From Carnobacterium viridans (GTDB lineage Bacteria > Bacillota > Bacilli > Lactobacillales > Carnobacteriaceae), in the NCBI RefSeq assembly GCF_900102725.1, contig NZ_FNJW01000008.1:930001-994000 (forward strand): a DNA stretch of 64,000 nucleotides. The letters are read 5' to 3'. How positions within the stretch are numbered: the stretch's first letter is position 1; every line of letters starts with the position of its first letter. Made by a program: the position numbers and the translations under genes. This document shows positions 1 through 8,984 of this stretch, piece after piece. The notes under the pieces were generated by a model. That model was not told where the DNA came from, ran no database searches, and saw only the letters and a program-made list of their open reading frames with translations.

Positions 1-667
<667 letters not shown>

Positions 668-694
668 TTAGTTTGTTCATTTTTTAAGTTATCT

Positions 695-979
695 TTAATC
701 TATGACTGCAACGATATCGTGTTCTTTTACCACTAAATACTCTTTACCGTCGTATTTCACTTCTGTTCCAGCGTATTTTTCAAATAAAACAGTATCGCCT
801 ACTTTAACAGACACTGCTACTGTTGAGCCGTTTTCTAAAACACGCCCTTCTCCAACAGCTATTACAGAACCCGTTTGAGGTTTTTCTTGAGCGGAACCCG
901 GTAAAACAATCCCGCTGATTGTTTTTTCTTCTTCTTTAGCAACTTCAATGATGACACGATCTCCTAATGGTTTTAACAC
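695..979 (-). CDS. groES: Co-chaperonin GroES
   Basis: 10-kDa co-chaperonin, 94 residues, that caps the GroEL ring. It has the family start [11 protein letters not shown], the mobile loop around residues 17-33 ([14 protein letters not shown]) and the C-terminal strand [11 protein letters not shown]. The start is a GTG at 977-979 behind GGAGGG with 6-nt spacing. It is the first gene of groES-groEL; promoter and HrcA operator lie immediately upstream. Length and motifs are standard. Confidence 0.98.
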   Translation of the reverse strand: MLKPLGDRVIIEVAKEEEKTISGIVLPGSAQEKPQTGSVIAVGEGRVLENGSTVAVSVKVGDTVLFEKYAGTEVKYDGKEYLVVKEHDIVAVID

Positions 980-1012
980 GTAAATCCCTCCATCTAAATT
1001 ATTTCTTCATTT

Positions 1013-1039
1013 TTAGCACTCAAACATATCAAGTGCTAA
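1013..1039 (-). promoter_or_regulatory. CIRCE operator (HrcA site) of groESL
   Basis: The inverted repeat TTAGCACTC - 9 nt - AAGTGCTAA matches the CIRCE consensus TTAGCACTC-N9-GAGTGCTAA at all but one base (the first base of the right arm). It sits between the promoter and groES, about 35 nt before the GTG. HrcA is the known repressor of this element, so heat induction of groESL can be inferred. hrcA itself is not in the window. Confidence 0.95.
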
Positions 1040-1050
1040 ACTACTTCTTT

Positions 1051-1078
1051 ATAATAACAAATATAAAAAAGATTGCAA
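1051..1078 (-). promoter_or_regulatory. Vegetative promoter of groESL
   Basis: On the minus strand, TTGCAA (-35, 1073-1078) is followed after 16 nt by TATTAT (-10, 1051-1056). The predicted start lies just upstream of or inside the CIRCE element, the usual geometry for HrcA repression of a sigma-A promoter. Confidence 0.6.
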
Positions 1079-1327
1079 GAATTTTCATCTTGATTTTTAT
1101 TCCTTTTCAAATAAGGATTGTTTTATTGAAAAGGGTTCGGTACTGTCTATTGTTATACCCCTTTTTGGACCTTTTATGTTATACTGAAAAATGAAGTTAT
1201 TTTCAGTTTACCTAGCATAGAGTTGGCTTCTTTAGGAGAATTTTTTTCTATTGGATACTCTGACTGCTATTTACTAAACTGTATATAACGAACGTACGCT
1301 ATCTCGAAAAAAGAAGGTCTTAATCAT

Positions 1328-1978
1328 ATGAAGAAACTTACGAGTCACACATCGATTTTAATTATTTTATTTTATTTAATTGCTCAATTCTTACCGGCCA
1401 TCATTATTTCTCTAGCTCCAACAAATTTCCAGACTGAAGCTTCCGTTTATGGGACAATTTTTAGTTTTACTTTAGGCGCAATAGTTATGCTCTTATTGAA
1501 TCGAAAATCGACCATCCGAAATTCGTTGACCTTAAGTCCATCATTACCTAGAAAGAGTGTTCTTTATTGGGGTATTGCCGGAATCCCTTTGGTGCTTTTG
1601 GCTCAATACATGGCAAACTTAATTGAAACTTTACTTTTGGGGATTCCAATAGATTCTGTTAATACTCAAAATATACTTGTTTTCGTTGACAATTATCCAA
1701 TTTATATAATTGTCGTCTCTATTATGGGACCAATCATGGAAGAATTTGTCTTCAGAAAAGTTATTTTTGGTTTTTTATATGATCTTACTGGTGGAATAGG
1801 TGCTGCAGTGATCAGTTCTCTTATCTTTGCTTTTATGCATTTTGATGGACACATTTTATTGTACTCTGCTATGGCTTTTGTCTTTTGTTTTCTATATAGT
1901 AAAACTAAAAATATTGCCACTCCCATTATCACCCATATTATTATGAACACAGTAGTTATAGTAGTAAATTTTTTATAA
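1328..1978 (+). CDS. CPBP family intramembrane glutamic protease (YdiL-like)
   Basis: 216-residue multi-pass membrane protein of the CPBP (CAAX/Abi) protease family. It shows the family's EExxxR motif (E138, E139, R143, in MEEFVFR), a second motif FxxxH (H171, in FAFMHF), and a later conserved His in ITHIIMN near residue 207. Hydrophobic segments fill most of the length. It is divergent from groESL and followed by a YdiK-like gene; the ydiL/ydiK/groESL arrangement is the one known in Bacillus subtilis. The substrate is unknown. The start follows AAGAAGG with rather long spacing. Confidence 0.88.
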   Translation: MKKLTSHTSILIILFYLIAQFLPAIIISLAPTNFQTEASVYGTIFSFTLGAIVMLLLNRKSTIRNSLTLSPSLPRKSVLYWGIAGIPLVLLAQYMANLIETLLLGIPIDSVNTQNILVFVDNYPIYIIVVSIMGPIMEEFVFRKVIFGFLYDLTGGIGAAVISSLIFAFMHFDGHILLYSAMAFVFCFLYSKTKNIATPIITHIIMNTVVIVVNFL

Positions 1979-2010
1979 GTACGTGCTAAGTGTTAGAAAG
2001 GACTTTTCAT

Positions 2011-2217
2011 TTGATAAATAAACGTAATTTTATAATGCAAATTGTTTTTACTTACTTGATGTCAGGAGTATTCATCTGGTTTGCGATTGATTCTGTGGGA
2101 AATTCCGGTTGGACATTTTTTTCTGTTCTCTATGTCGTTTTTTCTACCAGTTATTTCGTTAGAGCTTCAAAAATACTTGAAGTTTACTTTAAAATAAAAA
2201 AAGGACCCAAACCATAA
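2011..2217 (+). CDS. Small two-TM membrane protein, YdiK-like (DUF4305)
   Basis: About 68 residues with two hydrophobic segments (around residues 8-28 and 34-52) and a basic tail ending KIKKGPKP. I place the start at the TTG at 2011 because AGAAAGGA lies 8 nt upstream; a GTG at 1990 in the same frame has no ribosome site. It sits directly behind the CPBP protease gene, probably cotranscribed, and its stop codon falls inside the terminator hairpin. Family assignment rests on length, topology and the ydiK-ydiL-groESL context; the function of YdiK is unknown. Confidence 0.75.
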   Translation: MINKRNFIMQIVFTYLMSGVFIWFAIDSVGNSGWTFFSVLYVVFSTSYFVRASKILEVYFKIKKGPKP

Positions 2218-2239
2218 CCGGTTTGGGTCCTTTTTTTTT
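2201..2239 (+). terminator. Rho-independent terminator after ydiK-like gene
   Basis: Stem AAGGACCCAAACC / GGTTTGGGTCCTT with a short loop, followed by nine T residues. The left arm overlaps the last codons and stop codon (2215-2217) of the small membrane-protein gene. Confidence 0.95.
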
Positions 2240-2286
2240 GCTCTATACTTTTTAGTGTTGCTAGCTTAATTAAATTGGTTACCAGA

Positions 2287-2461
2287 TATTTCTGGAGGAA
2301 TAGGGTTTGCTTGTAGCCATGCATTGGATTCAATGCGAATTATAAAGCGTTAGCGCTTCAGCGTTTACGTTTTATTTGAGGCTTGAAAGCTCTGAAGACT
2401 ACAGGCTTCAGACGTTCCCATGGCTCTCCACAAGCAAACCCGTCTATTCCAGAAGAAATTT
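2287..2461 (-). repeat. Dispersed palindromic element, long form, copy R1
   Basis: About 175 bp. Read on the minus strand it begins AAATTTCTTCTGGAATAG, continues through GGTTTGCTTGTGGAGAGCCATGG, and ends in an arm that is an imperfect inverted copy (CTACAAGCAAACCCTATTCC, then TCCAGAAAT). The central ~85 bp has its own inverted repeats (CTGAAGCC...). Copies R3 (24296-24472) and R5 (58802-58977) have the same layout. It lies between the ydiK-like terminator and the 3' end of rex, that is, between convergent genes. No ORF is supported inside it. Confidence 0.85.
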
Positions 2462-2501
2462 ATTTTATTCTATCAACACCATTTGACAAATGAGTCCTTT
2501 T

Positions 2502-3143
2502 TTACGCGTTTTCTGGTTTGTAATGATCTAAGAAATAAATCAATGTTTGTAGTTCATTGGTCAAATCAACATTTTGAACTCTCACTTTGTCTGGTACAGA
2601 AATTCTAATAGGAGTAAAATTCAAAATTCCTCTTACATTTGCTTCAACTAAACGTTCTACTGTTGCTTGTGCGACGTCTGATGGAATAGTGATAATCACA
2701 ATTTCTATCTGTTGAATTTTTAATTGTTCAACCATATCATCCATATGATAAATAGGAACACCACTTAAAATAGTGCCAACAATTTCTTCATTTATATCAA
2801 AAGCTGCACTTATTCGCATGTTGTTGCTTTGATGGAAGTTGTAATTCAATAAGGCATGTCCTAAGTTCCCTACTCCGATTAAGGCAACATTGGTTAATCG
2901 GTCTTGTTTAAGTGTTTTGCTAAAGAAATTCATTAAATCTTCAACATCGTATCCGTATCCTCTTTTTCCTAAAGCACCAAAATAAGAGAAGTCTCTTCGA
3001 ATTGTTGCACTATCCACTTTAATCGCGTCACTCAATTCAGTTGAAGAAACACGTACTTTTCCGGAATCATGTAAGAATCGCAAATAGCGATAATATATCG
3101 GCAATCGCCTAGCCGTTGCATTGGGTATTTTCTTCTCTACCAT
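2502..3143 (-). CDS. rex: Redox-sensing transcriptional repressor Rex
   Basis: 213-residue NAD(H)-responsive repressor that senses the NADH/NAD+ ratio and controls fermentative genes. An N-terminal winged helix (roughly residues 1-75; [16 protein letters not shown] then [17 protein letters not shown]) is followed by a Rossmann domain with [13 protein letters not shown] and the C-terminal swapped helix. I chose the ATG at 3143 ([11 protein letters not shown]) because GGAGG lies 8 nt upstream; an ATG 15 nt earlier overlaps that ribosome site. It is divergent from the ydiF-like gene. TTGTGAA/TTCACAA heptamers lie in the intergenic region and may be autoregulatory Rex half-sites. Confidence 0.95.
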   Translation of the reverse strand: MVEKKIPNATARRLPIYYRYLRFLHDSGKVRVSSTELSDAIKVDSATIRRDFSYFGALGKRGYGYDVEDLMNFFSKTLKQDRLTNVALIGVGNLGHALLNYNFHQSNNMRISAAFDINEEIVGTILSGVPIYHMDDMVEQLKIQQIEIVIITIPSDVAQATVERLVEANVRGILNFTPIRISVPDKVRVQNVDLTNELQTLIYFLDHYKPENA

Positions 3144-3342
3144 TCTTTTTTCCTCCATCAGTCATTAGTCTACTTTCTTGATTGATTCGTTGTCTCTTTT
3201 CACAAGCAAATCGTTATATCTTTTTCTTCACAATCTTTTTTTAGTGAACGTTCCTATTATATCATTTTTTAGTTTTAATACTACCATTAATTTCAAAAAA
3301 ATAGTGACAACCTTTTCTACTCTACTTATTATCTTATCAAAA

Positions 3343-3362
3343 TTCACAAGAAAGATTGTGAA
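3343..3362. promoter_or_regulatory. Inverted heptamers TTCACAA-N6-TTGTGAA between rex and the ABC-F gene
   Basis: Perfect 7-bp inverted repeat around GAAAGA. Two more TTCACAA copies lie nearer rex at 3199-3205 and 3227-3233. The heptamers equal the half-sites of the known Rex operator (TTGTGAA-N6-TTCACAA), but the arms here are in the opposite order. Rex binding is therefore a suggestion; the structure could also be a weak hairpin. The rest of the ~300-bp gap shows no gene I can support. Confidence 0.4.
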
Positions 3363-3460
3363 GCCACTTTTAAAAAGTTAGCTTTTCTTGGATTGTAATT
3401 TCCCTCGCTCTCGATATGTGCTAAACTATTATTGAGAATGATGAAAAGAGGACCTAAGCT

Positions 3461-5407
3461 ATGATTCTATTACAAGCGCAACATGTTGCTCGTTATTTTG
3501 GAGCAGATGTATTATTTGAAAATATTTATTTAGAGATTCAAGAAAATTCACGTATTGCATTAGTCGGTAGAAACGGTACCGGAAAATCAACACTTTTAAA
3601 AATGATTGCGGATATCGAGCAGCCTGATGCTGGGAAGATCGTCAAAGGGAAACAAGTGACGATTGGTTATTTAGCCCAAAACACTGGTTTATCTTCTGAA
3701 AAAAGTATGTGGGATGAAATGTTAACAGTCTTTGAACCGGTTATTCAACTAGAAAAAGACATGCGTACGATTGAGCAGCAACTCGGAGACCCTGCATTAC
3801 TTTCTAATGAAGAACTCTATCAGTCAACTCTAAACCGCTATGACCATCTTCAAAATCGCTTCCGTGAAGAAAATGGTTTTAGTTATCAAGCTGAAATTCG
3901 TTCTGTCTTGCATGGTTTTCGTTTTTACGAAGATGATTATTCCAAACACATCAGTCAACTTTCCGGTGGACAAAAAACACGATTAGCTTTAGCCAAATTA
4001 TTATTAGAAAAGAAAGACTTACTGATTCTTGATGAGCCGACAAACCATTTGGATATCGAAACGTTGAGTTGGTTAGAAAACTATTTACAGTCTTATACTG
4101 GAGCATTATTGATTGTCTCTCATGACCGTTACTTTCTAGATAAAGTAGTCAATGAAGTTTATGAAATCAGTCGTCAAAAAATTTCCCATTACAAAGGAAA
4201 TTATTCGAAATACTTGGATTTAAAGGCTGCTCAACTTGAACAAGAATGGAAAGAATTTGAAAAACAACAAGGTGAAATAGCAAAACTAGAGGATTTTGTC
4301 AGTCGCAATCTAGTCCGTACCTCAACAACTAAGCGCGCACAAAGCCGACGGAAGCAACTAGAAAAAATGGACCGGATAGATAAACCTCAAGGAGATGAAA
4401 AGTCTGCTCGCTTCTCTTTCAAATCAGAAAAGGAAAGTGGAAATGTTGTCTTGACCTTGGCTAATGGAGCCATTGGGTACGAGGATACTATTTTATCTAG
4501 TCCTATTGAATTAGATGTTCGAAAATACGATTCGATTGCTTTAGTGGGACCAAATGGGATTGGAAAATCAACTTTATTAAAATCCTTAATTGGACATCTT
4601 CCTTTGATTCAAGGTGAAAAGCATTTAGGAACAAATGTATTATTGGGGTATTATGACCAAGAACAATCCGATTTGAATTCAACGAAATCTGTATTAGCTG
4701 AGCTCTGGGATGAGCATCTAACTACTCCTGAAAAAGACATTCGTTCCATTTTGGGTAGTTTTTTGTTTTCTGGTGCGGATGTGGAAAAATCGGTCTCTTC
4801 ACTAAGTGGTGGAGAAAAAGCACGTTTAGCTTTAGCTAAGCTAGCGATGAATAAAGATAATTTTCTTATGTTAGATGAACCAACAAATCATTTGGATATC
4901 GATAGTAAAGAGGTTTTGGAAAATGCATTAATTGATTTTGATGGAACCTTACTATTCGTTTCTCATGACCGTTATTTTATCAACCGAATTGCAACAACAA
5001 TCATCGAACTCTCTGAAAACGGCAGTACTCTTTACTTAGGTGATTACGACTATTATCTTGCAAAAAAAGCTGAGCAAGAAGAAATGCGGTTATTGGTGGA
5101 AACTAAGACCGCCGAGACATCCAAAGTTGAACCTGTTCCAACAGTCAAAGGAAATCGTGAAATCAATAAAGCTGAACAAAAAACACTTCGCCAATTGACA
5201 CGTCGTATTGAAACAATCGAAGTAGAAATGGATGAACTTGAAACGATTATTTCAAACTGCGAAACACAATTAATTGATCCAGAAGTATTCGGTAATCATT
5301 TACGTGTACAGGAACTGAACACAGAAATTAACGTTGCTCAAGAAAAACTAGACAATTTAGTGGGTGAATGGGAAGAAAAAAGCTTACAAGTAGAAGAATT
5401 ACAATAA
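3461..5407 (+). CDS. ABC-F family ATPase, YdiF-like
   Basis: 648-residue soluble protein with two ABC cassettes and no membrane segment. Cassette 1 has Walker A GRNGTGKST (36-44), signature LSGGQ and Walker B LLILDEPTNHLD. Cassette 2 has GPNGIGKST, LSGGE and FLMLDEPTNHLD. The inter-domain linker is charged and helical, and the C-terminal ~90 residues look like the coiled-coil domain found in Uup/YdiF-type members. ABC-F proteins of this housekeeping class act on the ribosome during translation; the exact role of YdiF is not settled. Its place between rex and tsaD matches B. subtilis ydiF. A strong terminator follows at once. Confidence 0.92.
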   Translation: MILLQAQHVARYFGADVLFENIYLEIQENSRIALVGRNGTGKSTLLKMIADIEQPDAGKIVKGKQVTIGYLAQNTGLSSEKSMWDEMLTVFEPVIQLEKDMRTIEQQLGDPALLSNEELYQSTLNRYDHLQNRFREENGFSYQAEIRSVLHGFRFYEDDYSKHISQLSGGQKTRLALAKLLLEKKDLLILDEPTNHLDIETLSWLENYLQSYTGALLIVSHDRYFLDKVVNEVYEISRQKISHYKGNYSKYLDLKAAQLEQEWKEFEKQQGEIAKLEDFVSRNLVRTSTTKRAQSRRKQLEKMDRIDKPQGDEKSARFSFKSEKESGNVVLTLANGAIGYEDTILSSPIELDVRKYDSIALVGPNGIGKSTLLKSLIGHLPLIQGEKHLGTNVLLGYYDQEQSDLNSTKSVLAELWDEHLTTPEKDIRSILGSFLFSGADVEKSVSSLSGGEKARLALAKLAMNKDNFLMLDEPTNHLDIDSKEVLENALIDFDGTLLFVSHDRYFINRIATTIIELSENGSTLYLGDYDYYLAKKAEQEEMRLLVETKTAETSKVEPVPTVKGNREINKAEQKTLRQLTRRIETIEVEMDELETIISNCETQLIDPEVFGNHLRVQELNTEINVAQEKLDNLVGEWEEKSLQVEELQ

Positions 5408-5450
5408 AAGCAAAAAAGGGTGAGAGTTTCGTCTCATCCTTTTTTGCTTT
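5407..5450 (+). terminator. Terminator of the ydiF-like gene
   Basis: Long stem AAAGCAAAAAAGGGTGAGA / TCTCATCCTTTTTTGCTTT with a 6-nt loop directly after the stop codon. The A and T tracts on both sides would let it act in both directions. Confidence 0.92.
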
Positions 5451-5496
5451 CTAAAACTTTCTTTGTTGATTAGAATAATAAACACTCTTAATAATG

Positions 5497-5584
5497 ATTT
5501 CTGGAGAAATAAGAGTTTCTTGTAACCATGCAAAGGATTCCATGGCTCTCCACAAGCAAATCCGACTATTCCAGAAGAAATTTT
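5497..5584 (-). repeat. Dispersed palindromic element, short form, copy R2
   Basis: About 88 bp. On the minus strand it has the same outer arm as R1 (AAATTTCTTCTGGAATAG, then TTTGCTTGTGGAGAGCCATGG), followed by AATCCTTTGCATGGTTACAAG and a closing arm ending TCCAGAAAT. The central ~85 bp of the long form is missing, so this is the short class, like R4. It lies between the convergent ydiF-like and tsaD genes. Confidence 0.8.
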
Positions 5585-5609
5585 ATTTTATAGTACTTTT
5601 GTATCAATC

Positions 5610-6629
5610 CTAGTTAAATGTTAATCCTGGTTTAGCATTCAACGCGTAATCCGTAAACTGATTTTTTTGATACTGAATCGAAGCAGCCGCTCCGATCATA
5701 GCTGCATTATCTCCACACAGCGACAATGGCGGAATGATCAATTCTACATCTGGCAATTCTTCAGCCATAACTTTCGTAAGCGTATCACGCAATCCTTTAT
5801 TTGCCGCTACTCCTCCTGCCAAAACCAATTGTTTCACCTTAAATTCTTTAGCGGCTCTTAACGTTTTTGAAACCAAGACCTCAATCACACTTGCCTGAAA
5901 ACTAGCAGCTAAATTTATATTATTTAGTGGCTCTCCTTTTTGATTGGCATTATGAACAGTATTGATAAAGGAACTTTTTAAGCCACTAAAACTAAAATCA
6001 TAGTTATTTTCTTTCAACATAGCTCTTGGGAAATGATAAGTGTCTTCTCCAAGATGAGCCATCTCGTCTATCTTTTTCCCGCCAGGATAAGGCAAGCCTA
6101 ATACGCGACCGATTTTATCATAGGCTTCTCCTGCTGCATCATCTCTTGTTTCACCAATGATTGTGTAGTCACCATCTTCCTTCATATAAACCAGTTCAGT
6201 ATGTCCCCCACTAACAACTAATGCTAAGAGTGGAAAAACAAGCGGTTTAATCAAACGATTGGCATAAATGTGACCTGCCATGTGGTTAACAGCAATCAAC
6301 GGTAATTGATGTGCAAAAGCAACAGCCTTTGCAGCGTTAACCCCAATCAAGAGTGCACCAACTAATCCTGGTCCTTGTGTAACAGCTACTGCTGAAAGAT
6401 CTTCATAATTAACGTTTGCTTCAGTCATCGCTTCCTCAATACATTGGGTGATCTGTTCAACATGATGTCGACTAGCAATTTCAGGCACTACTCCACCGAA
6501 ACGCATATGGCTTTTTATTTGTGAAGCAACAATATTTGAATGGACAATCGTCCCATCTTCAATCACGGCCACACTGGTTTCATCGCAACTCGATTCAATT
6601 GCTAAAATTAGATTTCTCTTTATAGTCAT
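5610..6629 (-). CDS. tsaD: tRNA N6-adenosine threonylcarbamoyltransferase TsaD
   Basis: 339-residue Kae1/YgjD/Gcp-family enzyme that transfers threonylcarbamoyl from threonylcarbamoyl-AMP to A37 of ANN-decoding tRNAs, working with TsaB and TsaE. The ASKHA-fold start [14 protein letters not shown] and the metal-binding HMAGH (H116, H120) are present, as are SGGHTELV and the C-terminal [14 protein letters not shown]. It is the last gene of a leftward tsaB - rimI-like - rimI-like - tsaD cluster. TsaE, the third bacterial partner, is encoded separately at 60243-60722. Confidence 0.97.
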   Translation of the reverse strand: MTIKRNLILAIESSCDETSVAVIEDGTIVHSNIVASQIKSHMRFGGVVPEIASRHHVEQITQCIEEAMTEANVNYEDLSAVAVTQGPGLVGALLIGVNAAKAVAFAHQLPLIAVNHMAGHIYANRLIKPLVFPLLALVVSGGHTELVYMKEDGDYTIIGETRDDAAGEAYDKIGRVLGLPYPGGKKIDEMAHLGEDTYHFPRAMLKENNYDFSFSGLKSSFINTVHNANQKGEPLNNINLAASFQASVIEVLVSKTLRAAKEFKVKQLVLAGGVAANKGLRDTLTKVMAEELPDVELIIPPLSLCGDNAAMIGAAASIQYQKNQFTDYALNAKPGLTFN

Positions 6630-6677
6630 GCTTTCACTCTTTCTGTACTAGAATCTATTCAACCTATGTCTCTGTTT

Positions 6678-7148
6678 TTAAATCTTCAGCTGCATGATCA
6701 AGGCATGATCAACAGGGTCATGGTAATAATTTTTACGCAGCGAGATTGTTTCAAAACCTGCTCTCTCATATACAGCAATCGCAACTTTATTCTGCTCTCG
6801 AACCTCTAAAAAGACTGTTTTGATTTCTTCAACTTTTAACTGTTTGATAAATGCGCTTAAAAAGGATTGGCCGATTCCTTGATTTTTAAAAGGTTTTAGA
6901 ATCCCAAATGTGGTGATTTCTACCTCATCAAAAAGTTGAGTATACCCTATAAACCCAACTTTCTCTGCTTTTTTCAAAGCTATTCCGTATTTGTTATGGG
7001 ATCCTGCTAATTCACTTTTATACGATTCAACAGGCCAAGGGCTCCCATTAGGATAACTGCTTTCAGCCAATTGAAACAATTCATGTGCTGTTAAATCCCA
7101 ACTTTGATTAAATAAAAAAACGGTCTTTTCATTTGAATAATTATCCAT
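6678..7148 (-). CDS. RimI-like GNAT N-acetyltransferase (second of two)
   Basis: 156-residue GNAT protein. It has the acetyl-CoA loop region LKPFKNQGIGQSFLSAF (Q/RxxGxG/A type), then VFLEVREQNKVAIAVYERAGF and a RimI-like ending LRKNYYHDPVDHALIMQL. RimI acetylates the N-terminus of ribosomal protein S18. This gene and the preceding one at 7160-7738 both look like RimI; I cannot tell which is the true S18 acetyltransferase. The ribosome site GAGGA lies 8 nt before the ATG, and the gap to the upstream gene is 11 nt. Confidence 0.82.
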   Translation of the reverse strand: MDNYSNEKTVFLFNQSWDLTAHELFQLAESSYPNGSPWPVESYKSELAGSHNKYGIALKKAEKVGFIGYTQLFDEVEITTFGILKPFKNQGIGQSFLSAFIKQLKVEEIKTVFLEVREQNKVAIAVYERAGFETISLRKNYYHDPVDHALIMQLKI

Positions 7149-7159
7149 TGTTCAGTTCC

Positions 7160-7738
7160 TCATAACGGCTTACTCATTTCCAGTGCATCTTCTCGGTCAC
7201 CGGTATAGTATGCTTTTTTTATCTTCCCTTTTTCAAAACCAATTTTACTGTACAAACGTTGTGCAGTTTCATTTGAAACGCGAACCTCTAAACTCATTCT
7301 TTTCATGCCTTCATGTTGGGAAATTGTTTGCAATTCCGAAATCAAAAAAGTAGCAATTCCTTGTTTTTGATGAGCTGGAATAACAGCTACATTGGTTACA
7401 TGAGCTTCTTCATCTACTAACCACGCACCGATAAAGCCGATTGCTTGCTTAGATTTTCGAACAATCAAGTAAATAGAGCGAGTATTTGTTTTGATTTCAT
7501 GTTCTAACGCTTTTTTATTCCACGGTGTTTTTCCATTGTAACAAAGTGTTTCTATTTTTAAAATATCGGAAATATCAGTTTCTGATCCAATTGAAGCTTG
7601 CAAAAGAGAGCCATCATCCAACTGAAAGATTTTATTTTCAAGTTGTGCTCGTTTCGCCAACTTTTTATTGGAACCCATTTGATTAGTAAGCGTAATAACA
7701 TCCTCATTAATAAACCACTGCTTAAATTTTTTCAACAT
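7160..7738 (-). CDS. rimI: Ribosomal protein S18 N-acetyltransferase RimI-like
   Basis: 192-residue GNAT protein with a ~45-residue N-terminal extension before the acetyltransferase fold. The core has AHVTNVAVIPAHQKQGIATFL (acetyl-CoA loop), SLEVRVSNETAQRLYSKIGF and the RimI-type ending KKAYYTGDREDALEM. It starts inside the end of tsaB (17-nt overlap) with its ribosome site GGAGGA in the tsaB coding region, so translation is coupled. The tsaB-rimI-tsaD order is conserved in Firmicutes. I prefer this one as RimI because of its place next to tsaB and its ending. Confidence 0.8.
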   Translation of the reverse strand: MLKKFKQWFINEDVITLTNQMGSNKKLAKRAQLENKIFQLDDGSLLQASIGSETDISDILKIETLCYNGKTPWNKKALEHEIKTNTRSIYLIVRKSKQAIGFIGAWLVDEEAHVTNVAVIPAHQKQGIATFLISELQTISQHEGMKRMSLEVRVSNETAQRLYSKIGFEKGKIKKAYYTGDREDALEMSKPL

Positions 7739-8444
7739 AGGCTTCCTCCAGTTGATCTGGATGCTCTTTACGCCAATTTTCCTCCGCTTCTGCTAGTTTC
7801 AAATAGTCAGGCGTGAACATGTGTGCATCTACAGGTTCTTCCTTTATCCCTAATAAACCTAAAACACCAGCTTTTGGCAGATGATCTTTTAATGGCGCTT
7901 CAAACACCCGGTTCGTTAAATGCTGTTCAAATGTATCTGTATATAAAGAGCGGTCTTCTCCAATTAATTCAAATGTGCCTTCTCTTTTACTTAAATGCTC
8001 AGCCCATAATTCTGCTGAAATATGTGTATCGGGTTCAATTTGAACCAAATTTCCATTTTGCCATTGGTATAAACCGGTATAAATATTTTTACGACGAGCA
8101 TCAAATAAAGGAACAAGATAGTGTGTTGAGGACTCACAATTTCCTGCTAGTGTTTTCAAACTAGAAATACCAACTAATTCAACACCCAAAGTCCACGCTA
8201 ACGTTTTAGCAATCGTTACACCAATTCTCAGACCCGTGTAAGAACCCGGCCCTTTAGCAACCACTATTCGATCTAGTTCACTAGGTTTCCATTGAATATC
8301 ATTCATTAACTCGTCTATAGCAGGCATCAAACGCTCACTATGATTCCGTTTAATAGTTGTAGTCATTTCTCCTATAATTCTTTCTCCATCTAACACTGCA
8401 ATACTCATTGCTTGATTAGAAGTGTCTATTGCCAATACTTTCAT
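7722..8444 (-). CDS. tsaB: tRNA threonylcarbamoyladenosine biosynthesis protein TsaB
   Basis: 240-residue inactive ASKHA-fold partner of TsaD in t6A synthesis. The start MKVLAIDTSNQAMSIAVLD and the segment VVAKGPGSYTGLRIGVTIAKTLAW are characteristic of TsaB/YeaZ. It heads the leftward cluster tsaB - rimI - GNAT - tsaD. The region upstream to csbD (8445-8701) carries no other gene. Confidence 0.96.
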   Translation of the reverse strand: MKVLAIDTSNQAMSIAVLDGERIIGEMTTTIKRNHSERLMPAIDELMNDIQWKPSELDRIVVAKGPGSYTGLRIGVTIAKTLAWTLGVELVGISSLKTLAGNCESSTHYLVPLFDARRKNIYTGLYQWQNGNLVQIEPDTHISAELWAEHLSKREGTFELIGEDRSLYTDTFEQHLTNRVFEAPLKDHLPKAGVLGLLGIKEEPVDAHMFTPDYLKLAEAEENWRKEHPDQLEEAYVEKI

Positions 8445-8603
8445 GAGACGACTCCCTTTTATATGACTAGGCCATTTATTCTAATTTTATTTTAGCACAT
8501 ATCTTATAAAAACTTAAATTCCTTATTTTTGTAAACTAACCTGAAAGCGTATTAGTTGATTTTTTATTTGCAAGAAGTTATGCTTCTTTATGTAAAAGAT
8601 AGT

Positions 8604-8659
8604 TATTATCTCATCTCCAAAATTTTTGAGTTTACACCTAAAATTTTAGTTAGATAATA
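8604..8659. promoter_or_regulatory. Inverted repeat in the csbD leader
   Basis: TATTATCT (8604-8611) pairs with AGATAATA (8652-8659). Inside the loop an AAAATTTT run near 8620 can pair with another in CTAAAATTTTAG near 8642. The right arm ends about 40 nt before the csbD start, so it could be an operator or a structured leader. No T-tract follows, so it is not a terminator. Confidence 0.4.
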
Positions 8660-8701
8660 GGTTCACCGTCAAAAAATCTAGTTTCATAGGAGGAATTGAA
8701 C

Positions 8702-8899
8702 ATGGAAAAAGATAACGGAATGAAAGATAAAGCAAAAGGTATTAAAGACAAAGTCGTTGGAGAAGCCAAAGATTCTTATGGTGATGCTACAAACGACCAT
8801 AGCAAACAAGCTGAAGGTAAAGCTCAAAAAGCCAAAGGCGAAGTTCAAAAAAAGGTCGGCAAAGTGAAAAGCGACTTAGATGACAAGAACAACAAGTAA
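8702..8899 (+). CDS. CsbD family stress protein
   Basis: 65-residue hydrophilic, Lys-rich protein with the CsbD repeat pattern (MKDKAKGIKDKVVGEAKDSYGD, then QAEGKAQKAKGEVQKKVGKVK). CsbD-like proteins are general-stress proteins of unknown biochemical role. The ATG at 8702 has AGGAGG 8 nt upstream; a TTG at 8696 in the same frame is too close to it. It stands alone, rightward, before an epimerase gene. Confidence 0.9.
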   Translation: MEKDNGMKDKAKGIKDKVVGEAKDSYGDATNDHSKQAEGKAQKAKGEVQKKVGKVKSDLDDKNNK

Positions 8900-8984
8900 C
8901 CTTTAACCTTGTTTCCCCCTAAAGAGTACTGCTAACGTGGTGCTCTTTTTAACTTAACTTATTTTTTACTAAGGAGATTATAAT

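Noticed and set aside
967-1194. 75-codon plus-strand frame over the groES promoter
   Set aside because: It covers the CIRCE element and promoter, starts inside groES antisense, and lacks a ribosome site.
3178-3381. 67-codon frame between rex and the ABC-F gene
   Set aside because: It is in the divergent promoter region, Phe/Ser/Lys-rich as expected from AT-rich noncoding DNA, and has no ribosome site.
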